DNA from: Microbispora hainanensis
GTDB lineage: Bacteria; Actinomycetota; Actinomycetes; Streptosporangiales; Streptosporangiaceae
DNA length: 64,000 bases
Direction of reading: 5' to 3'
NCBI RefSeq assembly: GCF_006874475.1
Contig: NZ_VIRM01000038.1
Span: 21,277 to 85,276 of the forward strand
Both the position numbers and the translations under genes were made by a program. Below are positions 36,058 to 44,055 of this stretch, one piece after another. Under the pieces are notes generated by a model, which worked only from the letters and a program-made list of their open reading frames with translations, searched no databases and was not told the origin of the DNA. Within the stretch, counting starts at the first letter, position 1; each line of letters opens with the position of its first letter.

Positions 36058-38253
36058 TCACGGGCTGGTGCAGGTGGCCGTCGGTGTGGCGGCCGAACCG
36101 TTGCCGAGGAAGCCGAAGGTCGTGGTCGCATTGGCCGCGAGCGAGCCGTTCCACGACTCGTTGCGCACCGTCACCGCCGAGCCGGAGCCGGAGTTCAGGC
36201 CTCCCCACAGCTGGGTGATGGTCTGTCCGCCGGGCCAGGTCCACTTCACGGTCCAGCCGTTGATCGCCGCGTTGCCCGCGCCCACCGTGACCTCACCCTG
36301 GAAGCCGCCGGGCCAGGAGTTCACCATCCGAACCGCCGCCGAGCAGGCGCCGGACACCCCGCCGGACGGCGAGGGGCTCGGCGATGGGCTGGGGCTGGGA
36401 GAGGGGCTGGGCGACGGACTGGGAGAGGGGCTGGGAGAGGGGCTGGGAGAGGGGCTGGGCGAACGGCTCGGCGATGCGCTGGGGCTGGGCGACGGGCTGG
36501 GCGACGGGCTGGGCGACGGGCTGGGCGACGAGATGGCCCCGCCCCATGCGGCCGTCGAGTCCAGCCAGGCCGCGCGGCGCAGCGTCCAGTCGCGCAGATA
36601 CTGCACCTGACCCTGCCATGTGGACGCGGTCGGGGTGTTGAAGAAGCCGATCGTGCGCGTCGTGAGGTTCGGCCAGCGCTGGAAGTTGCGCTGCGCGGCG
36701 TTGGTCAGCGGCTGGGCGAGAGCGTCCATCCTGCTCTGCAGCGCGGCGTCGGACAGCACGCCGCGGCGCAGCGCCTGCCAGCGCGCCTTGACCTGGTCGA
36801 CGAAGGCCGGATCCCGCATGAGCTGGGTGAACCAGTCGAAGGCGATCGGCTGCCGGGGCTGCTGATACTGCCAGCCCGAGGTCTGGTCGTTCTGGAAGAA
36901 CCCGCCCACGCCGAACGTGAGGTCGTAGTCCCACAGCGGCCCGGCGAAGATCTTGGTGTCCCGGTCCTTGTAGAAGTAGGCGCTGCGATAGTAGGCGTCC
37001 ATGTTCCGGCTCAGCTCATAGATGATCATCTGGTCGATGAAGGAGCCCACGTCGATGTACGCCCGATAGCCGGTGTCCGGGTCGGCGAAGTTCTGCGAGT
37101 GCAGCACGTTGTGGAACTCCTGGATGTAGCCCCGCAGCCACTCTTTCTGCTGCGGCTGCAGCGGCGAGGGGTCGACAACTTCGAGGTAGCTCCAGCAGGT
37201 GGCCGTCGATCCGCTGCACGGCAGCGTCGGCTCCTCCGCGGCCATCCACTCGAACTTCCAGATGTACCCGCCTGTGATCTTGGGAAGGGTCGTGTCGTCC
37301 TCGTCGAGCTGCTTGAGGTCGAGGCGGTTCTTCGAATCCTTGATCGTCTCGACGAGCATGTAGACGCCCATGTAGTCGTCGGCGCCCACCGGGCCGGAGT
37401 CGGTGTTGAGGTAGAACTCCACGAACCGATATCGGGGGACGTGCAGCCCCATCTCCTTGCCGAGGTCATAGACCAGGGCCTCGCGGATCAGCGACTTGTC
37501 GGGGAACGGCCCGCGCAGCACCCAGTCGGAGTCGGCGGGCATCCCCAGCACCGGATAGTCGGCGTCGTCGTTGTCGTTGTCCCAGAACTCCAGGCGATAG
37601 GGCGCCTTCTCGAACGAGGCCGACGACTGTCCCCGCAGGTGGAAGCCGGCGCGGGTGGCGACGGCCGGAGCCGCCGTCAGCGACGTCGTCGCGCCACTGC
37701 CCGGGTCGAAGATCATGGTGGCGGCGTCGAGGTAGTCCCGGCCGGGCTTGCCCTTGCCGTACGAGTCGATCAGGACCAGCGGCAGGTCGTGGGCCGTGCT
37801 GACGGCGGTGGCGACGTACAGGGCCGTTCCGGGCTCCCCGGACGCCGTGCCGCCGACGAAGGCCTGTGCGCGCAGCTGGGTGGTGCGGGTGAACTGCAGC
37901 GGCTGGCCGCCGTAGAGGGAGGACTGCGCGGTGGGCGGCGTTCCGTCGGTGGTGTAGCGGATCTGCGCGCCGCCGACCGCGGTGCTCAGCGACACCGAGA
38001 CCTGCCCCTGGAAGGTGCCGCTCGGCACGGAGAAGGCGATGTCGCCGGTCAGGTCGTCCGCCGCTGCTGCCGCCGCCGTTGCTGAGGCCGCTGCAGCCGT
38101 GCTGGTGGCCGATCCGGCGCCCGCCGACGACGGGTACGCGTTGAGGGGTCCGGCGAGGAGCCCGGTGACGAGCCCGGTGAGGAGCACGGCGACCGCCGTC
38201 CTCGTGACGCGGCGGGCCGCCGTGACGCCGGTGCTGCGGAGCGTCAGACGCAC
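36058..38253 (-). CDS. Secreted CotH-kinase protein with chitobiase-like and CBM2 domains
   Basis: A 731-residue exported protein. The signal peptide is RRVTRTAVAVLLTGLVTGLLA. A chitobiase C-terminal-type Ig domain follows (FSVPSGTFQGQVSVSLS, IRYTTDGTPP, about 70-150), then a CotH domain (about 160-565) with RGQSSASFEKAPYRLEF, NMDAYYRSAYFYKD and GPLWDYDLTFG. These carry the N-x-D and W-D-x-D residues expected for the atypical CotH kinase. A Ser-Pro linker and a CBM2 cellulose-binding domain (about 632-731, NSWPGGFQGEVTV, NGWTVKWTWPGG) end the chain. It probably phosphorylates an extracellular protein or glycan near the wall or on cellulose. The GTG start has AGGAGG 5 nt upstream and overlaps the VTC gene by 10 nt. 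Confidence 0.92.
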   Translation of the reverse strand: MRLTLRSTGVTAARRVTRTAVAVLLTGLVTGLLAGPLNAYPSSAGAGSATSTAAAASATAAAAAADDLTGDIAFSVPSGTFQGQVSVSLSTAVGGAQIRYTTDGTPPTAQSSLYGGQPLQFTRTTQLRAQAFVGGTASGEPGTALYVATAVSTAHDLPLVLIDSYGKGKPGRDYLDAATMIFDPGSGATTSLTAAPAVATRAGFHLRGQSSASFEKAPYRLEFWDNDNDDADYPVLGMPADSDWVLRGPFPDKSLIREALVYDLGKEMGLHVPRYRFVEFYLNTDSGPVGADDYMGVYMLVETIKDSKNRLDLKQLDEDDTTLPKITGGYIWKFEWMAAEEPTLPCSGSTATCWSYLEVVDPSPLQPQQKEWLRGYIQEFHNVLHSQNFADPDTGYRAYIDVGSFIDQMIIYELSRNMDAYYRSAYFYKDRDTKIFAGPLWDYDLTFGVGGFFQNDQTSGWQYQQPRQPIAFDWFTQLMRDPAFVDQVKARWQALRRGVLSDAALQSRMDALAQPLTNAAQRNFQRWPNLTTRTIGFFNTPTASTWQGQVQYLRDWTLRRAAWLDSTAAWGGAISSPSPSPSPSPSPSPSPSASPSRSPSPSPSPSPSPSPSPSPSPSPSPSPSPSPSPSGGVSGACSAAVRMVNSWPGGFQGEVTVGAGNAAINGWTVKWTWPGGQTITQLWGGLNSGSGSAVTVRNESWNGSLAANATTTFGFLGNGSAATPTATCTSP
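36367..36534 (-). repeat. Ser-Pro linker repeat in CotH gene
   Basis: Repeated 6- and 12-bp units of the type GGGCTGGGAGAG and GGGCTGGGCGAC (plus strand) encode an alternating Ser-Pro linker of about 55 residues between the CotH and CBM2 domains. Confidence 0.8.
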
Positions 38254-39074
38254 GATGCCTCCTGTTCGGGGCGGTGGGAGATGTCCGGCGCCGGGTCGAT
38301 CGGCGACACGGTGCCGTGGAAGTGGCGGCGCAGCGTCCGCCGCCATGGGGCGTCGGGCAGGTCGGGGCGGAGCGCGGCCAGTCCGGTGGCGTACTTGGAG
38401 ATGCGGGCGGGTCGCAACCCGGCCCGCCACAGCAGGCGGTCGACCGGCGTGGCGGCCGAGGCGCTCTTGGTCTCGACCACGGCGAGGGCGGGCAGCCGCA
38501 GCGCGTGGTCGTCGTGCCGCCAGGCGAGCCCGGTGTCGAGGGTGACCCGGCTCGCGGTCTCCGGCAGCAGCAGGGTGGCGCGATGATATTCGGTCACCAG
38601 GACCGGGCCGAGGGAGCTCTGGGCGCCGAGCCCCATCGACTCGCGGGCGAGTGCCTCGTCCACGAAGTCGCGTCCGGGGTCCACCGTGTCGCAGTCGCGC
38701 GGGTCGTAGGGCAGCCGGTGCTTGGTGACGCTGCCCCGCGCGCCATTGATCTTGACTTCCAGCCAGCTCTGGGCCGAGTCGAGATAGGTGCGGGTGCGCA
38801 CCTTGAAACGCCGGCGTCTGCGATAGGCCGCGCTGTGGTAGCTGGCCAGCTGAGGGGTGTCGAAATACACCGACTGATAGCGGAAGGTGCGTTCGCCGTC
38901 GATGTCCAGCGCCTGGGCGTACGGCACGAGCCGTTCCAGCAGGTGGGGCAGCGCCTCTGCCGGGACCAGATATTTGCGGTCCACCCTGGTCTGCAACGCG
39001 GCCCGGTCGACCAGCTCGTCGAGCCCGACGGGGGTCAGTCGTGCCAGGGCCGGCCCGATGGGCGTCATGGTCAT
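38244..39074 (-). CDS. VTC domain (polyphosphate polymerase-type) protein
   Basis: A 276-residue protein with the triphosphate-tunnel fold of VTC4-like enzymes. Recognisable segments are RVDRKYLVPAEAL, FRYQSVYFDTPQLASYH, RRRFKVRTRTYLDS, SWLEVKINGARG, VTEYHRATLLL and VVETKSA; these provide the basic and acidic residues lining the tunnel. Eukaryotic VTC4 polymerises ATP gamma-phosphate into polyphosphate, and bacterial relatives are assumed similar. It has no membrane helix of its own. The preceding membrane protein (DUF4956, 4-nt overlap) is its regular partner and the CotH gene overlaps downstream. The three-gene set suggests phosphate transfer at the cell surface. Confidence 0.9.
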   Translation of the reverse strand: MTMTPIGPALARLTPVGLDELVDRAALQTRVDRKYLVPAEALPHLLERLVPYAQALDIDGERTFRYQSVYFDTPQLASYHSAAYRRRRRFKVRTRTYLDSAQSWLEVKINGARGSVTKHRLPYDPRDCDTVDPGRDFVDEALARESMGLGAQSSLGPVLVTEYHRATLLLPETASRVTLDTGLAWRHDDHALRLPALAVVETKSASAATPVDRLLWRAGLRPARISKYATGLAALRPDLPDAPWRRTLRRHFHGTVSPIDPAPDISHRPEQEASCV

Positions 39075-39676
39075 CGGCGCGCTCCGGCGGACGCGGGCGC
39101 CTCGGGTTCGGTGGCCGGCGCCCGGTTGGCGAGCGCGTACCGTACGTCGACCACGGTGGTCTCGTTGACCAGGTCGAGCCGCTGGACGGTGACGGCGTGC
39201 ACCCGGGCGTCGAGGAGTTGCTCCAGGTGCGCGACGAGCGCGACCTGGTCGGTGAAGGCCGATTCGAGCACCAGGATCTGGTGCCGGTAGTTCCGGAACA
39301 GCCGCCGGTGGTCGCCGAGGAACATCACCGCGACGATGAGCGCCATCATGCCGGCGCCGAGCCACACCGAGGAGGTGCTCACCGCGCCGAGGATGCCCAG
39401 GGCGAGGGCCGAGAAATAGTAGGCGACCTCGTGCTGGTCGAGCTCGGTCGAGCGCAGGCGGATGATGGAGAGCACACCGAACAACGCCATTCCCAGCCCG
39501 AGCCCGGCGCCGACGTTGCTGGAGCTCAGCGCGCTCGCGACGGCGAGGACGCCGACGTTGACCCCGAGGTAGGAGACGACCAGATCCCGCCGGCGGTGCC
39601 GTGGGAAATAGAGCCCGAAGACGAGCAACACCACCGCGCAGATGTCGATCGCGAACAGGACGAGCCGCGCCACCAT
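39071..39676 (-). CDS. DUF4956 integral membrane protein
   Basis: A 201-residue protein with four to five membrane helices (VLFAIDICAVVLLVFGLYF, LVVSYLGVNVGVLAVASAL, LGMALFGVLSIIRL, and two around 85-120) and a soluble C-terminal tail with a ferredoxin-like pattern (HAVTVQRLDLVNETTVVDVRY). This is DUF4956, which regularly accompanies VTC-domain proteins and may form the membrane part of a polyphosphate polymerase. GGGAGG lies 10 nt before the ATG. It is the first gene of the DUF4956-VTC-CotH operon, downstream of a predicted promoter and two GAAACTTTC-type sites. Confidence 0.9.
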   Translation of the reverse strand: MVARLVLFAIDICAVVLLVFGLYFPRHRRRDLVVSYLGVNVGVLAVASALSSSNVGAGLGLGMALFGVLSIIRLRSTELDQHEVAYYFSALALGILGAVSTSSVWLGAGMMALIVAVMFLGDHRRLFRNYRHQILVLESAFTDQVALVAHLEQLLDARVHAVTVQRLDLVNETTVVDVRYALANRAPATEPEAPASAGARR

Positions 39677-39744
39677 GTTCGTTCCTCCCGAGTCGCCGCC
39701 GGGGTGGGCGGGGCAGCGCCCCGCTTCTCCGGACAGGCGTGCCT

Positions 39745-39773
39745 GAAACTTTCGGACAAGAAAAGAAAGTTTC
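39745..39773. promoter_or_regulatory. Paired GAAACTTTC / GAAAGTTTC operator-like sites
   Basis: GAAACTTTC (39745-39753) and its inverse GAAAGTTTC (39765-39773) are 20 bp apart centre to centre, two helical turns. They lie just downstream of the predicted transcription start of the DUF4956-VTC-CotH operon, a position suited to repression. Confidence 0.5.
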
Positions 39774-39788
39774 GGGATCCCGCGGGGA

Positions 39789-39818
39789 ACAATAGGTGAA
39801 TCTCAGGTGACCAGTCAA
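39789..39818 (-). promoter_or_regulatory. Predicted promoter of DUF4956-VTC-CotH operon
   Basis: On the minus strand TTGACT (39813-39818), 18 bp, then TATTGT (39789-39794) make a good sigma-70-like promoter. Start of transcription would be near 39782. Confidence 0.55.
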
Positions 39819-39938
39819 CGAACATCTGATACTCCGTCTTGTCAGAATCGCCGGAAGCTCCCGGGACGACCTTGACAAAGGCATGTACGCCGTCGTTTGC
39901 CGAGAGTGAAGGGTGATCCGGAGTGGCACGTCCGCGCT

Positions 39939-39947
39939 GAAACTTTC
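39939..39947. promoter_or_regulatory. GAAACTTTC palindrome upstream of M14 peptidase
   Basis: An exact copy of the GAAACTTTC element between the two divergent transcription units. A further near-copy GAAACTTTA lies at 40211-40219. Confidence 0.4.
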
Positions 39948-40066
39948 ACCCTCGCGGGTCGGAGAATCGGGATGCTCAGACTGTCCGGCGGGCGGGCGCC
40001 GGATCGTGCGGCGGCGGCCGCTGTCCCGCCCGCACCGCCCTCCGCGGAGGCCGGCTCTCCGACGCG

Positions 40067-40102
40067 GTCTGTCCGCCGGTCTGTCCGCCGGTCTGTCCGC
40101 AC
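40067..40102. repeat. 12-bp tandem repeat x3, intergenic
   Basis: GTCTGTCCGCCG occurs twice perfectly and once partially in the leader region upstream of the M14 peptidase gene. Confidence 0.7.
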
Positions 40103-40177
40103 ATAGGGCGTCACATGTGGGTGCGGAAAATCACCGACGCCTTTTCGGTATGTGCACAGAAGGCCGGCGATCAGTGG

Positions 40178-40183
40178 TTGACA
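40178..40183 (+). promoter_or_regulatory. Candidate -35 box of M14 peptidase gene
   Basis: TTGACA at 40178-40183 is followed after 17 bp by the weak hexamer CAGACT. The near-copy of the GAAACTTTC element at 40211 would fall at or just after the transcription start. Confidence 0.35.
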
Positions 40184-40322
40184 TGCTCCCATTCACCCCG
40201 CAGACTTACTGAAACTTTACAGTCAGCGGCTGTTCGGGGGGAGCCGCGTACTGCCGAAAGACGGCCCGGAGAAAAGGATGCGTTTTCGTTTCCCGCTCGT
40301 CCGCGGCTGAGAAAGGTTCAGC

Positions 40323-41801
40323 ATGTCTTCAGGAGGCACGTCCCCCTCCACTGCCTCTGTCCCCGAAAAGCGTTCCCCCCTCGGGAAACGCGTTCTCACG
40401 CTGGCGCTGGGCGTCGGTTTTCTGGGCGGTCTCGGAATTCCGGCCGCCGGCGCCGACGTCGCGGCCACCGCGGACTCCCCGGCGATCGTCCAGCAGCAGG
40501 CGCCGAGCGTGCCGAGCGGACGGACGACCTACCGGACGATCGACGACTACAACAACGAGATGCTGGCGCTGAGCGCCGGGCATCCCGGCCTCGTCAAGCA
40601 CATCACGCTGCCGCACAAGACCCGCCAGGGCCGGGATGTGTACGGCATCGAGGTCACCCACGACGTCGACGCCGCCGACGGCAAGCCGGTCCTGCTGATG
40701 ATGGGCGTCCACCACGGCAACGAATGGCCCTCCGGCGAGCACACGCTGGAGTTCGCCTACGACCTCATCGGCAACGACGGCAAGGACCCCCGGATCACCC
40801 GTCTGCTCGACAAGGCGCGGGTCATCTTCGTCCCGGTCGTCAACGTCGACGGGTTCGTCATCAACCGGCGTACGAGCTGCGGCGTGTCCCCGACGTGCGC
40901 GAGCAACGCCGGGGTCGACATCAACCGCAACTACCCCTTCGGCTGGGGCAGCAACGCCGGTTCCAACATGACCAACCGCGGCCCGGGGCCCGGCTCCGAG
41001 CCCGAAGTGCAGAACATCATGGACCTGACCACGAACAACCAGGTAACGGTCCTGATCACGAACCACACCTCCGGTCACACCGTGCTCCGTCCGCCGCTGG
41101 AGAAGCGCGCGGGCGACGCCCCGGACGAGGCCGTCTACGCCGCGCTGACCGACGCGATCACGGCCAAGAACGGCTACACGGGCATGAAGTCGGGCTTCGA
41201 CTACGAGACGACCGGCGAGACCCCCGACTGGTCCTACTACGCGACCCGCGGCCTCGGGTTCACCTTCGAGATCATGAAGACCCAGTCGACCAACAACACC
41301 TACTCCGAGGTGATCGAGGACTACACGGGCACCGGGCGCTACGAGGGCACGTCGAACCGCGAGGCGTTCATGGTGGCCCTGGAGTACGCGGCCGACCCGG
41401 CCGGGCACTCCGTCATCACCGGCAAGGCGCCGAAGGGCGCGGTCCTGAAGATCACCAAGGACTTCGACCTGTGGACCGCCCCGATCGTCCAGGCGAACAA
41501 CGTCCTCGGCGCGCCCCAGAGGGTGCCCACCCACCTGGAGTCGACGCTGGTCGCGCCCACCAACGGCAAGTTCTCCTGGCACGTCAACCCGTCCGTACGG
41601 CCGGCTCCGGCCTACACCGAGTCGGGCGTCGTCGCCACCGGGCCGGGCAACTTCATCAAGGAGAGCTGGACGCTCACCTGCGCCCGCCCGTCGGGCGAGG
41701 TCCTCGAGACGGTGCACGTGACCGTCGACCGGGGCGAGCAGGTCGACGTGCGGCTGCAGGAGTGCAAGACGAGGTTCAACGGCAACGGCCCGAAGAACTG
41801 A
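40323..41801 (+). CDS. Secreted M14 zinc carboxypeptidase
   Basis: A 492-residue exported peptidase. An n-region with KR and a hydrophobic core (about 22-43) form the signal peptide. Zn-binding HxxE is in VHHGNEWPSGE (H131, E134), the third ligand His is in NHTSGHT, the substrate-carboxylate Arg/Asn pair is in VDINRNYPFGWG and the catalytic Glu is in FTFEIMKTQ. A C-terminal beta-rich domain (about 375-492) of the kind fused to many actinobacterial M14 enzymes follows. It should remove C-terminal residues from extracellular peptides. It is monocistronic: GAAACTTTC-type sites lie upstream and a strong hairpin downstream. Confidence 0.93.
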   Translation: MSSGGTSPSTASVPEKRSPLGKRVLTLALGVGFLGGLGIPAAGADVAATADSPAIVQQQAPSVPSGRTTYRTIDDYNNEMLALSAGHPGLVKHITLPHKTRQGRDVYGIEVTHDVDAADGKPVLLMMGVHHGNEWPSGEHTLEFAYDLIGNDGKDPRITRLLDKARVIFVPVVNVDGFVINRRTSCGVSPTCASNAGVDINRNYPFGWGSNAGSNMTNRGPGPGSEPEVQNIMDLTTNNQVTVLITNHTSGHTVLRPPLEKRAGDAPDEAVYAALTDAITAKNGYTGMKSGFDYETTGETPDWSYYATRGLGFTFEIMKTQSTNNTYSEVIEDYTGTGRYEGTSNREAFMVALEYAADPAGHSVITGKAPKGAVLKITKDFDLWTAPIVQANNVLGAPQRVPTHLESTLVAPTNGKFSWHVNPSVRPAPAYTESGVVATGPGNFIKESWTLTCARPSGEVLETVHVTVDRGEQVDVRLQECKTRFNGNGPKN

Positions 41802-41823
41802 CCGACAGCACGACGTGACGTAA

Positions 41824-41855
41824 GCCGGGCGGTCCCCACCGGGGGGCCGCCCGGC
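41824..41855 (+). terminator. Terminator of M14 peptidase gene
   Basis: GCCGGGCGGTCCCC and GGGGGCCGCCCGGC pair as a 14-bp stem with one G-U pair and loop ACCG, 22 nt after the stop codon. Confidence 0.75.
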
Positions 41856-41912
41856 GGCGTTACGTCCGGCGGGCGCTTCGCGATTCACGAGTGAGGCGAC
41901 CGGCCGCGGGCT

Positions 41913-41984
41913 GTGTCCGTCACGGTGTCCGTCACCGTGTCCGTCACGGTGTCCGTCACGGTGTCCGTCACGGTGTCCGTCACT
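41913..41984. repeat. Six-copy 12-bp direct repeat upstream of RpiR regulator
   Basis: Six head-to-tail copies of GTGTCCGTCACG (copy 2 ends in C, the last in T) end 25 bp before the regulator start. The 12-bp period places each copy a little over one helical turn from the next. No spacer variation is present, so this is not CRISPR. Confidence 0.9.
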
Positions 41985-42009
41985 TCGCGAAGAAGGGAAG
42001 TGTTCCAGG

Positions 42010-42900
42010 ATGAGGCACGCCCCGGAGCCCGGCCGGTCGCTCGCCGTGCTGGACGCCGCCCGGATCGTCGCGAACCTGCGCGCGCTCTTCGACGGCCACC
42101 GACTCTCGCCGTCCCAACGCCGGATCGCCCGTTATCTGCTGGACAACGCGCAGGAGGCCGTCTTCTTCACCAGCGCGGACCTCGCCGAGCGCGCCGGAGT
42201 CAGCCAGCCGTCGGTCACCCGCTTCGCCGCCGCGCTCGGGTTCCGCGGATTCCCGGAGTTCCGGGAGGCGCTGCGCACGTCCGTGTTCGGCGACCGGCCG
42301 CCGGCCGCGACGGACGACCGCCACAACGAGATCCAGGAACTGGTCAACTCCGAGATCCGCGACCTCGAACGGCTGCGCGACGGCCTGGCCGACCCCGGGC
42401 AGCTCCGGCGGGTGGCGGGCCGACTGGCGGAGTCGAGCCCGCTTCTGGTCATGGGCCTGCGGATCTCCGCGCCGCTGGCGCACCTGTTCGGCTATCTCGC
42501 CGAGAAGGTGCTCCCCGACGTACGCGTACTGGACGTGCCGGGCTCGATCATGGAAGACCGGCTGAGCAGGGCGGCGGAGTCGGGCGCCGAGTGGGTGCTC
42601 GCCATCGGCCTGCCACGCTATCCGCGTGAGCTGGAGCAGGGCCTCGCCTGGGCGCGGCGGGTGCGGCTGAAGGTCGCCCTCGTCACCGACCAGCCGGTGG
42701 GCCGGCTCACCGACCTCGCGGACGAGGTCCTGCTCGCCCCGGTGAGCTCGGGCTTCGCGTTCGACTCCCACGCGGGCCCGACGGTCCTGTGCACCGCCCT
42801 GCTGCACACGATGCTGGACACCCTCGCCGCCGAGGGACAGACCCGGCTGGAGGCGTTCGACGACCGGGCCGCGGAGCGTCAGGTCTTCCTGACCGGCTGA
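42010..42900 (+). CDS. MurR/RpiR family transcriptional regulator
   Basis: A 296-residue regulator. An N-terminal helix-turn-helix of the RpiR type (LSPSQRRIARYLLDNAQEA, FFTSADLAERAGVSQPSVTRF, about 32-75) is joined to a C-terminal SIS domain (about 120-270; LLVMGLRISAPLAHLFGYLAEKV, WVLAIGLPRYPRELEQGL, VALVTDQPVGRLTDLAD). SIS domains of this family bind phosphosugars such as N-acetylmuramic acid-6-P or ribose-5-P; the ligand here is unknown. The six-copy 12-bp repeat immediately upstream may be its own control region. It is followed by a terminator hairpin and the MBL-fold gene. Confidence 0.92.
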   Translation: MRHAPEPGRSLAVLDAARIVANLRALFDGHRLSPSQRRIARYLLDNAQEAVFFTSADLAERAGVSQPSVTRFAAALGFRGFPEFREALRTSVFGDRPPAATDDRHNEIQELVNSEIRDLERLRDGLADPGQLRRVAGRLAESSPLLVMGLRISAPLAHLFGYLAEKVLPDVRVLDVPGSIMEDRLSRAAESGAEWVLAIGLPRYPRELEQGLAWARRVRLKVALVTDQPVGRLTDLADEVLLAPVSSGFAFDSHAGPTVLCTALLHTMLDTLAAEGQTRLEAFDDRAAERQVFLTG

Positions 42901-42975
42901 CGGATGAGGGCGTCGAGCAGGCCGCGACTACGCGGCCGACGCCGCCGACCGGATCCGCGCGCCGAACTGACCGGC

Positions 42976-43007
42976 GCAGGGCCCCGCGGCGGATCGCGGG
43001 GCCCTGC
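42976..43007 (+). terminator. Terminator of RpiR regulator gene
   Basis: GCAGGGCCCCGCG, loop GCGGAT and CGCGGGGCCCTGC form a perfect 13-bp stem 75 nt after the regulator stop. Confidence 0.75.
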
Positions 43008-43048
43008 CCGGTAGGGTCCCGCTCGACGGGGACCCGATGAGAGGAATC

Positions 43049-44014
43049 GTGAGCGTGGTGGAGAGGGCCGGCGGGGCGGGATTGCACGGGGCGGGATTGC
43101 ACGGGGCGGGGCTGCACGAGATCGGGGCAGGGATCTTCGCCTGGGTGCAGCCGGACGGCACATGGTGGGTGAACAACGCCGGAGCGGTGGCGGGCGACGA
43201 CGGCGTGCTGATCGTCGACACCTGCGCGACCGAGGCGCGCACCCGGCGGTTTCTCGGCGCGGTCGCCGAGGCGACGGGCGGCGCCCCGGTCAGGATGGCG
43301 GTGAACACCCACCAGCACGGGGACCACTGCTACGGAAACAGCCTGCTCCCGGACGACACGGTCGTCTTCGGGCACGCGGCGATGAGAGAGGCGTTGCTGA
43401 TCGATCCGATCATCGACGGCTGCCCGCCGGTGTGGGCGCCGGTGCCCGACTGGGGACAGGTGACGCGCCGCCCGCCGTCGGTGGTCTTCGCCTCCGAGCT
43501 GACCGTGCATGTGGGGGCGCACCGCGTCGAGTTGCGGCACCCCGGGCACGCCGCCCACACCCCCGGAGACGTGGTGGCGTGGCTTCCCGGTGAACGGGTG
43601 CTGTTCGCGGGAGACCTGCTGTTCAACGGGCTGACCCCGATGGTGCTGATGGGGTCGGTCGAGGGGGCGCTGCGGTCGCTCGACTGGCTGGCGTCCTTCG
43701 AGCCGGAGCACGTCGTGCCGGGGCACGGCCCGCTCGCCACCGCCGCCGAGCTGCCAGAGGTGCTGGCCGTGCACGAGCGCTACTACCGCTTCGTCCTCGA
43801 CACCGCCCGCGCGGGACGGGCGAAGGGCCTCACCCCGTTGGCCGCCGCGCAGGAGGCCGACCTCGGCGAGTTCGCCGGGTGGGCGGACGCCGAGCGCCTC
43901 GTGCTCAACCTGCACCGCGCCTACGCCGATGCCGAAGGCGGCGAGGTGGATCTCCTCGCCGCCTTCGGTGACGCGATGACCTGGCACGGCGGGCCGCTGC
44001 CGACCTCAGTCTGA
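43049..44014 (+). CDS. MBL-fold metallo-hydrolase
   Basis: A 321-residue metallo-beta-lactamase-fold protein. The metal motif is NTHQHGDHCYGN (H88, H90, D92, H93). Further ligands are HPGHAAHTPGDV (His), LFAGDLLF (Asp) and VPGHGPLA (His). Such proteins hydrolyse thioesters, lactones, phosphodiesters or lactams; the substrate cannot be told here. The C-terminal helical part (about 220-321) resembles quinoprotein-relay/SoxH-like MBL proteins. Start chosen at GTG 43049 because AGAGGAATC precedes it; ATG at 43037 is an alternative. The N-terminus contains a GLHGA repeat from a 15-bp duplication. The stop lies within an 11-bp repeat array. Confidence 0.88.
   Translation: MSVVERAGGAGLHGAGLHGAGLHEIGAGIFAWVQPDGTWWVNNAGAVAGDDGVLIVDTCATEARTRRFLGAVAEATGGAPVRMAVNTHQHGDHCYGNSLLPDDTVVFGHAAMREALLIDPIIDGCPPVWAPVPDWGQVTRRPPSVVFASELTVHVGAHRVELRHPGHAAHTPGDVVAWLPGERVLFAGDLLFNGLTPMVLMGSVEGALRSLDWLASFEPEHVVPGHGPLATAAELPEVLAVHERYYRFVLDTARAGRAKGLTPLAAAQEADLGEFAGWADAERLVLNLHRAYADAEGGEVDLLAAFGDAMTWHGGPLPTSV
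43079..43118 (+). repeat. 15-bp tandem repeat x2.7 (GLHGA) at MBL N-terminus
   Basis: GGATTGCACGGGGCG occurs twice perfectly plus a partial copy. It encodes Gly-Leu-His-Gly-Ala units at the start of the MBL protein. Confidence 0.8.
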
Positions 44015-44049
44015 GATCAGTCTGAGATCAGTCTGAGATCAGTCTGAGA
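44006..44049. repeat. 11-bp tandem repeat x4 spanning the MBL stop codon
   Basis: Four perfect copies of TCAGTCTGAGA run from the last codons of the MBL gene to just before the convergent GH3 stop at 44056. The first copy supplies the TGA stop. Each unit contains the near-palindrome TCAGTCTGA. Confidence 0.9.
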
Positions 44050-44055
44050 CCGGCG

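Larger units (their letters stand above)
39677..40322. other. Divergent regulatory region between CotH operon and M14 peptidase gene
   Basis: No credible gene is seen in these 646 bp. The region carries a promoter toward the CotH operon (39789-39818), a pair of GAAASTTTC sites centred exactly 20 bp apart (39745-39773), a third copy at 39939-39947 and a one-mismatch copy at 40211-40219. It also holds TTGACA at 40178-40183 facing the peptidase gene and a 12-bp repeat (40067-40102). Confidence 0.6.

Noticed and set aside
39842..40212. Short open frames between the CotH operon and the M14 peptidase gene
   Set aside because: Arg-rich, mutually overlapping on both strands and lacking start signals; the region is better explained as regulatory.
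41913..41984. Possible CRISPR array
   Set aside because: Units are contiguous 12-mers with no variable spacers and no cas genes nearby.
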